From positions 1 through 12,740 of the forward strand of contig CAKRPO010000060.1 in the NCBI GenBank assembly GCA_934378195.1: 12,740 nt of DNA. Direction: 5' to 3'. The notes below the pieces were generated by a model, which was not told where the DNA came from, did no database searches, and saw nothing but the letters and a program-made list of their open reading frames with translations. Source of the stretch: an uncultured Blautia sp. GTDB taxonomy: Bacteria; Bacillota; Clostridia; Lachnospirales; Lachnospiraceae. Every line of letters begins with the position of its first letter. Position 1 is the stretch's first letter. The translations under genes were made by a program, and so were the position numbers. Below, piece by piece: positions 1-6,056 of this stretch.

Positions 1-1
1 A

Positions 2-73
2 GAGATGCGCAGAAGAAGTATGTCATGCATTGCATGACGCGCATCTCGCAGCAAGAATGCAGAGGCATTCTTG
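2..73. repeat. Nested inverted repeats at left edge
   Basis: Arms 2-10 and 39-47 (GAGATGCGC / GCGCATCTC) pair perfectly over 9 bp. Inside them, 22-29 and 31-38 (GTCATGCA / TGCATGAC) form a second perfect 8-bp stem. A third perfect 9-bp hairpin follows at 52-60 / 65-73 with the loop AGAG. None has a convincing T-tract on either strand, so they do not look like simple terminators. They could be a dispersed palindromic (REP-like) element or the 3' structure of a gene left of the window. No gene is seen in 1-117; the short plus-strand ORF starting at 25 runs antisense through the kinase-like gene. Confidence 0.5.
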
Positions 74-77
74 AACA

Positions 78-123
78 AAATAAAGCGAGTGGGGGAATGT
101 GCCTTCCCCCGCTCGCTTTATTT
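78..123 (-). terminator. Intrinsic terminator, possibly bidirectional
   Basis: Positions 81-97 pair with 104-120 over 17 bp with one G-T wobble at 90/111; the loop is TGTGCC at 98-103. A-rich and T-rich flanks (78-80 / 121-123) can extend the stem. On the minus strand the hairpin is followed by TTTTGTT, fitting termination of the kinase-like gene, whose TAA stop (120-118) is part of the stem. The plus-strand side has TTTCTTCT, so it may also stop transcription entering from the left. Confidence 0.8.
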
Positions 124-717
124 CTTCTCGATGGCTTTCTTGATAATCTCTATAATTTCTTCCTGACTGAATTTACTGCTGTCAATACACAGGTCATACT
201 GTCCCATATCCAGCCATTTCTGGTCTGTAAAGAATTCATAATAAGCACGACGCTCCTTATCCATTCTCTTAACCAGCTTTCTTGCACTCTTTTCTTCCCG
301 GTCAAGCCGTGCCATCACGGTCTGTATACGTGTTTCAAACGGAGCATAGATAAATATACGTAATACGTTGTTGCCTGACAGTACATGATTGGCACATCTG
401 CCGACGATAACACAATCTTCCTTCTCGCTTAACGAAAGGATGATCTCCCGTTGGATTCCAAACAGAACATCATTCATCGGAATCGGATAGCGGTCAACCC
501 CAATCTGCAATTCACTGTCAATCGGGAATCCCCACGGACTTGGACGCTTCTCGTCAACTTCTGCAAACTGATGAAGCGGAACCTGCTTCTGATTACTTGC
601 CAGTTCGATCAGCTCACGATCATAAAAACCGATTCCCATATCTTCGGCAAGAGCTTTTCCGATCATACGTCCATTGCTTCCATACATACGATTGATTGTG
701 ATAATACGTTTACTCAT
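118..717 (-). CDS. Cytidylate kinase-like family protein
   Basis: This 199-residue protein resembles the cytidylate-kinase-like (AAK26-type) P-loop family found in many Firmicutes. The N terminus has a beta strand (IITINR) leading into a glycine-rich loop at residues 11-21 (MYGSNGRMIGK), where GSNGRxIGK takes the place of a Walker A motif. FYDREL at 31-36 and VIVGRCAN at 103-110 are typical of the family, and the C-terminal half is rich in Arg and Lys (residues 139-157), as expected for a nucleotide-kinase lid. The family is assumed to phosphorylate a nucleotide or small molecule in the cytosol, but the substrate of this branch is not known. It should not be equated with Cmk, which is longer. 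The start at 717 was chosen over the upstream ATG at 843 because AGGAGG (730-725 on the minus strand) sits 7 bases before it and both promoters lie between the two ATGs. It is transcribed divergently from the adaptor gene. Confidence 0.85.
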   Translation of the reverse strand: MSKRIITINRMYGSNGRMIGKALAEDMGIGFYDRELIELASNQKQVPLHQFAEVDEKRPSPWGFPIDSELQIGVDRYPIPMNDVLFGIQREIILSLSEKEDCVIVGRCANHVLSGNNVLRIFIYAPFETRIQTVMARLDREEKSARKLVKRMDKERRAYYEFFTDQKWLDMGQYDLCIDSSKFSQEEIIEIIKKAIEKK

Positions 718-760
718 ATAGGTTCCTCCTCTCAAAGAATAGATTTGTTTATTTGTCTTT

Positions 761-789
761 ATCATAGTACAATATTTGGATAATTTCAA
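761..789 (-). promoter_or_regulatory. Sigma-A promoter, proximal, for kinase-like gene
   Basis: Read on the minus strand, TTGAAA (789-784) is followed after 17 bp by TATGAT (766-761). It lies about 45 bp upstream of the ATG at 717. Confidence 0.65.
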
Positions 790-814
790 TAAAAATATAA
801 AATAAATTAAAAAT

Positions 815-843
815 ATTATATGCAAAATTGATATATCTGACAA
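815..843 (-). promoter_or_regulatory. Sigma-A promoter, distal, for kinase-like gene
   Basis: Read on the minus strand, TTGTCA (843-838) is followed after 17 bp by TATAAT (820-815). With the proximal promoter it makes a tandem pair driving the kinase-like gene. Confidence 0.65.
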
Positions 844-865
844 ATAAATGACAAAAAATACTTTT

Positions 866-884
866 TTTAAGGTATATTTAAGGT
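866..884 (+). promoter_or_regulatory. Direct-repeat operator, OmpR/CiaR style
   Basis: TTTAAGGT occurs at 866-873 and again at 877-884, an exact repeat with an 11-bp (one helical turn) period. The core matches TTTAAG-N5-TTTAAG, the published CiaR consensus of streptococci, and 11-bp direct repeats are typical of OmpR/PhoB-family response regulators. It lies 128 bp before the adaptor start and about 23 bp beyond the distal promoter of the divergent gene. No clear -10 element could be paired with it, so activation of the adaptor gene is inferred from position only. Nothing else was recognised in 885-1000. Confidence 0.5.
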
Positions 885-1011
885 TAATTCATTTGCCTTT
901 CACAGTTCTCTCAAGAAGTCAACACAACTTTTCCGTAAAGTATTTACCAGAAACAGAGAATTTCAAGTAAGTGTGAACAAGAAAGTCCACATAGAAATCT
1001 GGAGGAAAAGG

Positions 1012-3561
1012 ATGTTTGGAAAGAGGCAAAAAGGAAAGAAATCCCAAGAAAGTAAGAAAAAAGGCAGAAAAAAGAAAATTGTTGCCGGTGTGATGACTGT
1101 GGCAGTGCTCGGAACAGCAGGAACCGTTGTTTATAGCAAGACACAGAATAAAGCCGGTGACCATTCAGAAACAAGAGAAGCCAAAAGTACAGAAGTAACA
1201 CTTGGAACGATTTCCAACACGATCGTGGGAACCGGAAACCTGGAGCTGGATGAGGCACAGGCTGTAACGATTCCATCCGGGCTGACAGTAAGTGAGGTTT
1301 ACGTTGAAAGCGGAGATCAGGTTTCGGCGGGAACAGTACTTGCATCAGTAGATAAATCTTCTGTATTGAGTGCAGTGGAAACCGTGCAGGAAGAAATTGA
1401 TGAGTTGGATGAAAAAATCAGCGAATGCCAGAGCAATAGCACAGCCAATACAGTTACCAGTACCGTTGCCGGAAGAGTCAAGGCAATTTATGTAACAGCT
1501 GACGCAGAAGTCACAGATGTTATGCTGGATAAAGGTGCATTGCTGGAACTTTCAATGGATGGACTTATGGCAGTGAAACTTGAAAGTGTGACTGGAGTGA
1601 CCGCAGGAGACTCTGTGACAGTTACAATTTCAGATGGAAGCACCGTGGCAGGAATCGTGGAAAGTACGGAAGAAAACACCTGTATCGTGACGCTGACAGA
1701 TAATGGAACGACATTGGGAGATACCGTCACGGTCACAGATGCAGACGGAAATACGATTGGAAGCGGAACTCTTTATATTCATGAACCTTTTGAAATAACA
1801 GGAACTACGGGAACGGTAGATTCTGTATCTGTATCTGAGAACGAGAAAGTGACATCAGGTGAAGAGCTGCTTGTATTGAACGGCGTAGAAAGTGATTCGG
1901 AATATGAAGAACTGATGGTAATCAGAGAAGCAAGGACCGCAACCTTGAAAAAGCTTTTGAGTCTGACAAAAAATCCACAGATTACGGCAGAGCAGGATGG
2001 AACGATTCAGGATGTAAATGTCAGTGCCAGCCAGACGGCAGAAACGTCCACCTCATCAGAAACCTCAAATAATACAGGCGTTTCTCAGATGTCGTATACC
2101 AGAAGTGTAAATATGACATATGGAAACAGCGCAGTTTCCTTCCAGAAACTTTCTTTTGATGACGGAACTACATCAGAAGTACAGGAGTCTGTGAACACAG
2201 AAAATGTTTCAGATGAAGGTTCTGATGAAGAAATAGATCCGAATGTTCCGACCGCGGATACCCAGATTGCTTTTTCAGTAGTGAATGAAGGAACCTCGGA
2301 CAGTACACAGGCAGTGATCACAGCTCCGGCAAAAGGAAATACACCAGTTACAGAACTCAGTGCATCAGATGGAAGCTATACCGGTGTGATCACGTGGAAT
2401 CCAAATGACAGCATATTTGCAGCGGACACAGCATATCAGGCACTGGTTCTTCTTTCGGCAGCAGATGGTTACTGTTTTGGTACAAACAGCATTAAGGGAA
2501 TAGAAATTGGAACCATATCCGGTATACAGGTATTGGATAATGGTAAAACACTGGAGTTCCAGATCGCGTTTCCACAGACAGCATCCGATGATACAGATAA
2601 CAAAAAAGACAATGACGATAATAAAACAGATAACAGTAAAACAGATGATAATGGAAATACAAAGACTGACGGAAACACAACAGAAAATGGTGACACGAAC
2701 AATAACAGCCAGAACAGCCAAAACGGCCAGACTGCTTCCGGAGGTACAACATCCGGAAATGCAGCGTCAGAGAATACATCATCCGGAAATGCAGGAGGCA
2801 GTACAGGACAGAATGCTTCCGCAGGAGCAACAGGCACATCTGCGCAGCAGAGTGCAGAAACTTCCGATTCTTCGGATAGCAGTTCCAAAACAGAATCCAG
2901 TCAGTACAGTACAGATGTAACTGCTTTTACAATTTCACCGGATAAAAACATGTGTCTGTCCGTCAGTGTAGATGAACTGGATATCAATTCGGTGGAAAAA
3001 GGACAGACAGCGGTTGTTACTTTTGATGCGATTGAAGACAAAGAATTTGAAGGTGAAGTGACAAAGATTGGAAGCACGGCAAGTGTGAATGGCGGCGTAG
3101 CCAAATATACCGTAGAAATTACAATTTCAAACGACGATGAGATGAAACAGGGCATGAATGCATCGGCAACGATTACTACAGAAGAAAGAAAAGATGTCCT
3201 TACGCTGCCGATGAATGCATTGCAGGAGCAGGGCGACAGGACTTTTGTTTATACAGAACAGGATGCAGAGGGAAATCTTTCCGGTGAAGTAGAGATTCAG
3301 ACAGGGCTGACAGATGGAAATACCGTAGAGATCACGGATGGTCTTGAAGAAGGCGATACTGTTTATTATATGCGCTCAGAAAACAGCCAGACGAATAGTA
3401 GCAGCAGTGACATGCCGGATATGTCCGGCGGTCCGGGAGGTAACGGAGATATGCCGGATATGTCAGGATTTGGTGGAAATTCTGACGGAAATTCCGGTGG
3501 TGGTCCGGGTGGAAATGCAGGTGGGGCTTCTGGCGGCGGTCAGGGCGGACCGGGAATGTAA
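1012..3561 (+). CDS. Efflux adaptor (membrane-fusion) protein, YknX/MacA-like
   Basis: An 849-residue exported adaptor for an ABC exporter, much longer than the usual 350-550 residues. The N terminus is a Lys-rich cytosolic stretch (1-22) and one membrane segment (about 23-41). A split biotinyl-lipoyl-like domain follows: TIPSGLTVSEVYVESGDQV at 86-104, with a second half near 265-290. Residues 118-140 could form a short coiled coil. An apparent inserted beta module lies at about 415-522, a low-complexity Asn/Asp/Ser/Thr/Gly linker at about 523-635, the beta-barrel and membrane-proximal part at about 636-790, and a Gly/Asn/Met-rich tail at 799-849. The family links the permease to extracellular or envelope substrate handling; the substrate here is unknown. 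The start at 1012 has GGAGG at 1001-1005, 6 bases away; the in-frame GTG at 973 lacks a Shine-Dalgarno sequence. The permease begins 12 nt downstream, so the two are surely one operon. Confidence 0.85.
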   Translation: MFGKRQKGKKSQESKKKGRKKKIVAGVMTVAVLGTAGTVVYSKTQNKAGDHSETREAKSTEVTLGTISNTIVGTGNLELDEAQAVTIPSGLTVSEVYVESGDQVSAGTVLASVDKSSVLSAVETVQEEIDELDEKISECQSNSTANTVTSTVAGRVKAIYVTADAEVTDVMLDKGALLELSMDGLMAVKLESVTGVTAGDSVTVTISDGSTVAGIVESTEENTCIVTLTDNGTTLGDTVTVTDADGNTIGSGTLYIHEPFEITGTTGTVDSVSVSENEKVTSGEELLVLNGVESDSEYEELMVIREARTATLKKLLSLTKNPQITAEQDGTIQDVNVSASQTAETSTSSETSNNTGVSQMSYTRSVNMTYGNSAVSFQKLSFDDGTTSEVQESVNTENVSDEGSDEEIDPNVPTADTQIAFSVVNEGTSDSTQAVITAPAKGNTPVTELSASDGSYTGVITWNPNDSIFAADTAYQALVLLSAADGYCFGTNSIKGIEIGTISGIQVLDNGKTLEFQIAFPQTASDDTDNKKDNDDNKTDNSKTDDNGNTKTDGNTTENGDTNNNSQNSQNGQTASGGTTSGNAASENTSSGNAGGSTGQNASAGATGTSAQQSAETSDSSDSSSKTESSQYSTDVTAFTISPDKNMCLSVSVDELDINSVEKGQTAVVTFDAIEDKEFEGEVTKIGSTASVNGGVAKYTVEITISNDDEMKQGMNASATITTEERKDVLTLPMNALQEQGDRTFVYTEQDAEGNLSGEVEIQTGLTDGNTVEITDGLEEGDTVYYMRSENSQTNSSSSDMPDMSGGPGGNGDMPDMSGFGGNSDGNSGGGPGGNAGGASGGGQGGPGM

Positions 3562-3573
3562 GGCGGTGAAGCT

Positions 3574-4797
3574 ATGTTTTTTCAGTCGATAAAAATGGCA
3601 TGGCATGCGGTTACAGTAAATAAGCTGCGCACGTTCCTTACGATGCTGGGAATCATTATTGGAGTGGTTGCGCTGATCGTACTGGTCTCTATTGCGGATG
3701 GAGCAACCAGCTCTGTCACGGATGAGATTTCCGGGATGGGTTCGAGTTATCTGACCGTCAGTATTACAGATGATAAAGAAAATCCACTTCGTTTAAGCGA
3801 AATGTCCGATTTTTCAGAACCGGATGAGATTGAAGCTGTGGCACCGTTTTCCAGAACCAGTGTGACTGCCAAAAACGGATATACCAGTGATTCTATGACG
3901 CTGATCGGAACGACCGGAAGCTATGCACAAATCCAGAATATGGAAGTGGCATATGGGCGTTTTATCATGAATGCAGACGTGGAAAATCACACATATGTAG
4001 TTGTCCTTACTTATGATACAGCAGTGGAACTTATGGGAAGAGCAGATGTGACAGGTGAAAGCATTTCTTTGAATGGACAGAGCTTCCTGATCATCGGAGT
4101 TTTAAGTGAAGAAAGCAGCTCTTCGCTTACCGGAAATACCGGATTTGTAAGCAGTAGTTCAGATGATGATTCGGAGACGACAGTAAATCTGGAAGGATAT
4201 ATTCCATTTTCAACAATGACCAGAATTGCGGATAACATTCTTGATGTCACACAGTTTTATGTCTCTGCGACGGATACACAGACACTGGACTATGCGGAAA
4301 ATGCATTGACAGAGCTGCTTCTGGAGCGATTTGAAAATGATGAAGATGCATTCAGCATCACTGATCAGTCCCAGATAATGGACACCATGGAGAGCGTAAA
4401 TAACACGATGGCTTTGATGATCGGTGGAATTGCAGCAATTTCGCTTCTGGTCGGAGGAATCGGAATTATGAATATCATGCTGGTTTCTGTGACGGAGAGA
4501 ACCAGAGAGATTGGAATCCGTAAGGCAATCGGTGCAAAGAAAGGCATGATCATGCTGCAGTTTCTGATCGAAGCTTTGATGGTCAGCTTTATGGGTTGTA
4601 TGGCCGGAATCGGGATTTCCTGGGTAATCCTGAAGGTGGCAGGAATGTTTATGGACAGCATGCAGTTTCAGATGGACATGAAAGTAGTCTGGATTTCAGT
4701 TATCTTTTCGGCGGTGATCGGTATTGTATTTGGTCTGTATCCGGCAGGAAAAGCTGCTGCCAAAAAGCCAATCGAGGCACTTCGTTATACTGGATAA
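3574..4797 (+). CDS. ABC transporter permease, MacB/FtsX type
   Basis: A 407-residue permease of the MacB-type (type VII) ABC fold. It has one N-terminal membrane helix (about 21-41) preceded by the typical VNKLRTFLTMLGIIIGV segment, then a large extracytoplasmic domain (about 42-275) with a Ser-rich loop at 181-197. Three C-terminal helices follow at about 278-306, 327-357 and 370-390. The cytoplasmic coupling segment ERTREIGIRKAIGAKK (308-323) and the terminal YPAGKAAAKKPIEALRY are hallmarks of the FtsX domain. The protein has no Walker A or signature motif, so it is a half-system needing a separate ATPase, and none is encoded beside it. AAGGCGGTGA directly after the adaptor stop serves as its ribosome binding site. 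Substrate unknown; drug, peptide or envelope-stress roles are all possible. Confidence 0.9.
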   Translation: MFFQSIKMAWHAVTVNKLRTFLTMLGIIIGVVALIVLVSIADGATSSVTDEISGMGSSYLTVSITDDKENPLRLSEMSDFSEPDEIEAVAPFSRTSVTAKNGYTSDSMTLIGTTGSYAQIQNMEVAYGRFIMNADVENHTYVVVLTYDTAVELMGRADVTGESISLNGQSFLIIGVLSEESSSSLTGNTGFVSSSSDDDSETTVNLEGYIPFSTMTRIADNILDVTQFYVSATDTQTLDYAENALTELLLERFENDEDAFSITDQSQIMDTMESVNNTMALMIGGIAAISLLVGGIGIMNIMLVSVTERTREIGIRKAIGAKKGMIMLQFLIEALMVSFMGCMAGIGISWVILKVAGMFMDSMQFQMDMKVVWISVIFSAVIGIVFGLYPAGKAAAKKPIEALRYTG

Positions 4798-4808
4798 ATG
4801 ATAAAAAT

Positions 4809-4839
4809 CAGGCAGCTGTGAATGAAAAACAGCAGCCTG
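4809..4839 (+). terminator. Possible weak hairpin after permease
   Basis: Positions 4809-4819 pair with 4829-4839 over 11 positions with one A-A mismatch (4814/4834) and a 9-nt loop. No T-tract follows, so it may stabilise the mRNA end rather than terminate. Confidence 0.3.
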
Positions 4840-4944
4840 TGTCAGTTTCGGAGGGAATCTGTCGAACGAATTTTCTTGACCCAAAAGATGACAGAAAGCT
4901 ATAATATTCCTGTCAGTAAAACAGCGCTGGAAAAAATTACTTGA
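4822..4944 (+). CDS. Doubtful 40-residue ORF
   Basis: The reading frame runs from ATG at 4822 to TGA at 4942-4944 and encodes 40 residues, beginning MKNSSLCQFRRES and ending SKTALEKIT. An in-frame TGA lies immediately before the ATG. The composition is protein-like (mixed charge, no low complexity), but the Shine-Dalgarno sequence is poor and the ORF overlaps a strong-looking promoter at 4876-4905. No family was recognised. It could be a small peptide gene, the remnant of a decayed gene, or chance. Confidence 0.2.
   Translation: MKNSSLCQFRRESVERIFLTQKMTESYNIPVSKTALEKIT
4876..4905 (+). promoter_or_regulatory. Sigma-A promoter, distal, for SleB-like gene
   Basis: TTGACC (4876-4881), an 18-bp spacer and a perfect TATAAT (4900-4905). 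The -10 is flanked by the dyad TGACAG (4889-4894) / CTGTCA (4910-4915), which could be an operator. Confidence 0.6.
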
Positions 4945-4969
4945 CATATCTACGCATATTAAATATAAT
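4941..4969 (+). promoter_or_regulatory. Consensus sigma-A promoter for SleB-like gene
   Basis: TTGACA (4941-4946), exactly 17 bp, then TATAAT (4964-4969): a full match to both consensus hexamers. The start codon at 5051 is about 75 bp beyond the expected start site. Such a promoter suggests strong vegetative expression rather than sporulation-only control. Confidence 0.8.
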
Positions 4970-5050
4970 TTGCTTATGCATTACAGAAATGTTACAAATA
5001 AAATAAAATATGAAAAAAAGACATAATGAAAATGCAAGGAATGTTTAAGT

Positions 5051-5896
5051 ATGAGAAAAACAAGATTGACAGGAACCCATAACGATAAGGATAAGAGCGG
5101 CAGAGAGCAGAATTCTTCTCTTCACAGTTTTGTTTCGCTGAGCCTCTGTGCCCTGACAGTGATCGCTGTAACAGGCGGCTGTAAGCTGGCAGGCAGTGAG
5201 AAACAGAAGGTATATGCCGCTTCAGAGAACGAAAGCAGCAGTCTGTACAGTGAGAACATTGATTACAATCTTCCGTCTGGAATTGCCGGAGTTGTTTCTG
5301 GAGTCAATGCAACACCAGCTGCAGGAACCACTGTAAATCGTATCGGGATTTCCTGCGATGATGTGATCGTTGGACAGCGTGTACAGAAGGTTACGAGCAG
5401 TGCTGTAGAGATGAATGTCAGTGAATCCATGGCTACGACAGTGGATACATTTGATGAGAAAGTTGTTTCGATGTCATCATCAGCAAAGCTGATGTCCGAT
5501 GAGGACTATGAAAATCTGCTTCAGATCGTGGAGGCAGAGGCGGGGACAGAAGACCTCAAAGGCAGGATCCTGGTTGTCAATGTGATCATGAATCGTGTAA
5601 AATATCCAGAATTCCCAGATAATGCGACAGATGTGATCTGGCAGTACATAGATGGTGTGGCTCAGTTTTCTCCGATCGCAGATGGAAGAATTTCTGAAGT
5701 AGTACCGACAGATGAAACAAAGGAAGCTGTGAAGCAGGCGCTTGAAGGCGTGGATTATTCAGAAGGTGCGCTGTTTTTCATTCAGAGATCCGCTGCAGCC
5801 AGGAATAATATTCAGTGGTTTGACAAGAATCTTACAAAATTGTTCAAACATGGTGTGCATGAGTTTTATACATATCCGGAAGAAACACATAAATAA
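5051..5896 (+). CDS. SleB-like cell wall hydrolase
   Basis: This 281-residue protein has a hydrophilic N terminus (1-25), one hydrophobic signal or anchor segment (about 27-43), a Ser/Thr/Val-rich spacer (about 55-145) and a C-terminal SleB-type hydrolase domain (about 148-276). Characteristic pieces are IVEAEAG at 159-165, NVIMNRVKYPEFP at 177-189, QFSP at 205-208, GALFF at 239-243 and HEFYTYP at 270-276. The Glu in VEAEA is the likely catalytic acid. Family members are lytic transglycosylases acting on cortex or cell wall peptidoglycan. The Cys at residue 44 is preceded by TGG, which is not a good lipobox, so a lipoprotein is not assumed. The start has AAGGA (5036-5040) 10 bases upstream. 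The two tandem sigma-A promoters and the terminator make it a single-gene unit. The lack of a peptidoglycan-binding repeat and the promoter type suggest a vegetative wall role, but a sporulation or germination role is possible. Confidence 0.85.
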   Translation: MRKTRLTGTHNDKDKSGREQNSSLHSFVSLSLCALTVIAVTGGCKLAGSEKQKVYAASENESSSLYSENIDYNLPSGIAGVVSGVNATPAAGTTVNRIGISCDDVIVGQRVQKVTSSAVEMNVSESMATTVDTFDEKVVSMSSSAKLMSDEDYENLLQIVEAEAGTEDLKGRILVVNVIMNRVKYPEFPDNATDVIWQYIDGVAQFSPIADGRISEVVPTDETKEAVKQALEGVDYSEGALFFIQRSAAARNNIQWFDKNLTKLFKHGVHEFYTYPEETHK

Positions 5897-5909
5897 TCTG
5901 AATAGATGA

Positions 5910-5969
5910 CCCGAAGGAAAGAATTCATAACTGTTTACAGTGTCAGGTGTTCATTCCTTCGGGATTTTT
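5910..5969 (+). terminator. Intrinsic terminator of SleB-like gene
   Basis: CCCGAAGGAA (5910-5919) pairs perfectly with TTCCTTCGGG (5954-5963), followed by ATTTTTG. The 34-nt loop holds a small inner hairpin, ACTG-TTTA-CAGT (5930-5941), so this is a terminator with a folded apical region. Confidence 0.85.
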
Positions 5970-5982
5970 GTATATTTGGGTA

Positions 5983-6011
5983 TGGAATTTTACATGGTAA
6001 CGTGTTATACT
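5983..6011 (+). promoter_or_regulatory. Extended -10 promoter for thrC
   Basis: TATACT (6006-6011) preceded by TG at 6003-6004 forms an extended -10. The -35 at the right distance (17 bp) is a poor TGGAAT (5983-5988). The ATG at 6057 lies about 40 bp beyond the expected start site. No leader riboswitch is visible. Confidence 0.55.
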
Positions 6012-6056
6012 ATCAGCAAAAATGTAAGAAAACCCCAAGAAAGGTAGGAAGGATAC

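Noticed and set aside
38..47. CRISPR or other repeat array at the left edge
   Set aside because: The repeats are inverted pairs, not evenly spaced direct repeats with spacers.
718..843. 42-residue N-terminal extension of the kinase-like protein
   Set aside because: The region holds two sigma-A promoters and the AGGAGG site for the ATG at 717; the extension is AT-rich, hydrophobic and without family similarity.
973..1011. GTG start giving 13 extra residues on the adaptor
   Set aside because: No Shine-Dalgarno sequence precedes it, whereas the ATG at 1012 has GGAGG at ideal spacing and gives a normal basic N terminus before the membrane segment.
2469..2888. Overlapping minus- and plus-strand ORFs in the adaptor linker
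   Set aside because: They come from low-complexity codons of the Asn/Ser/Gly linker read in other frames; the repetitive Phe/Leu/Val composition is an artefact.
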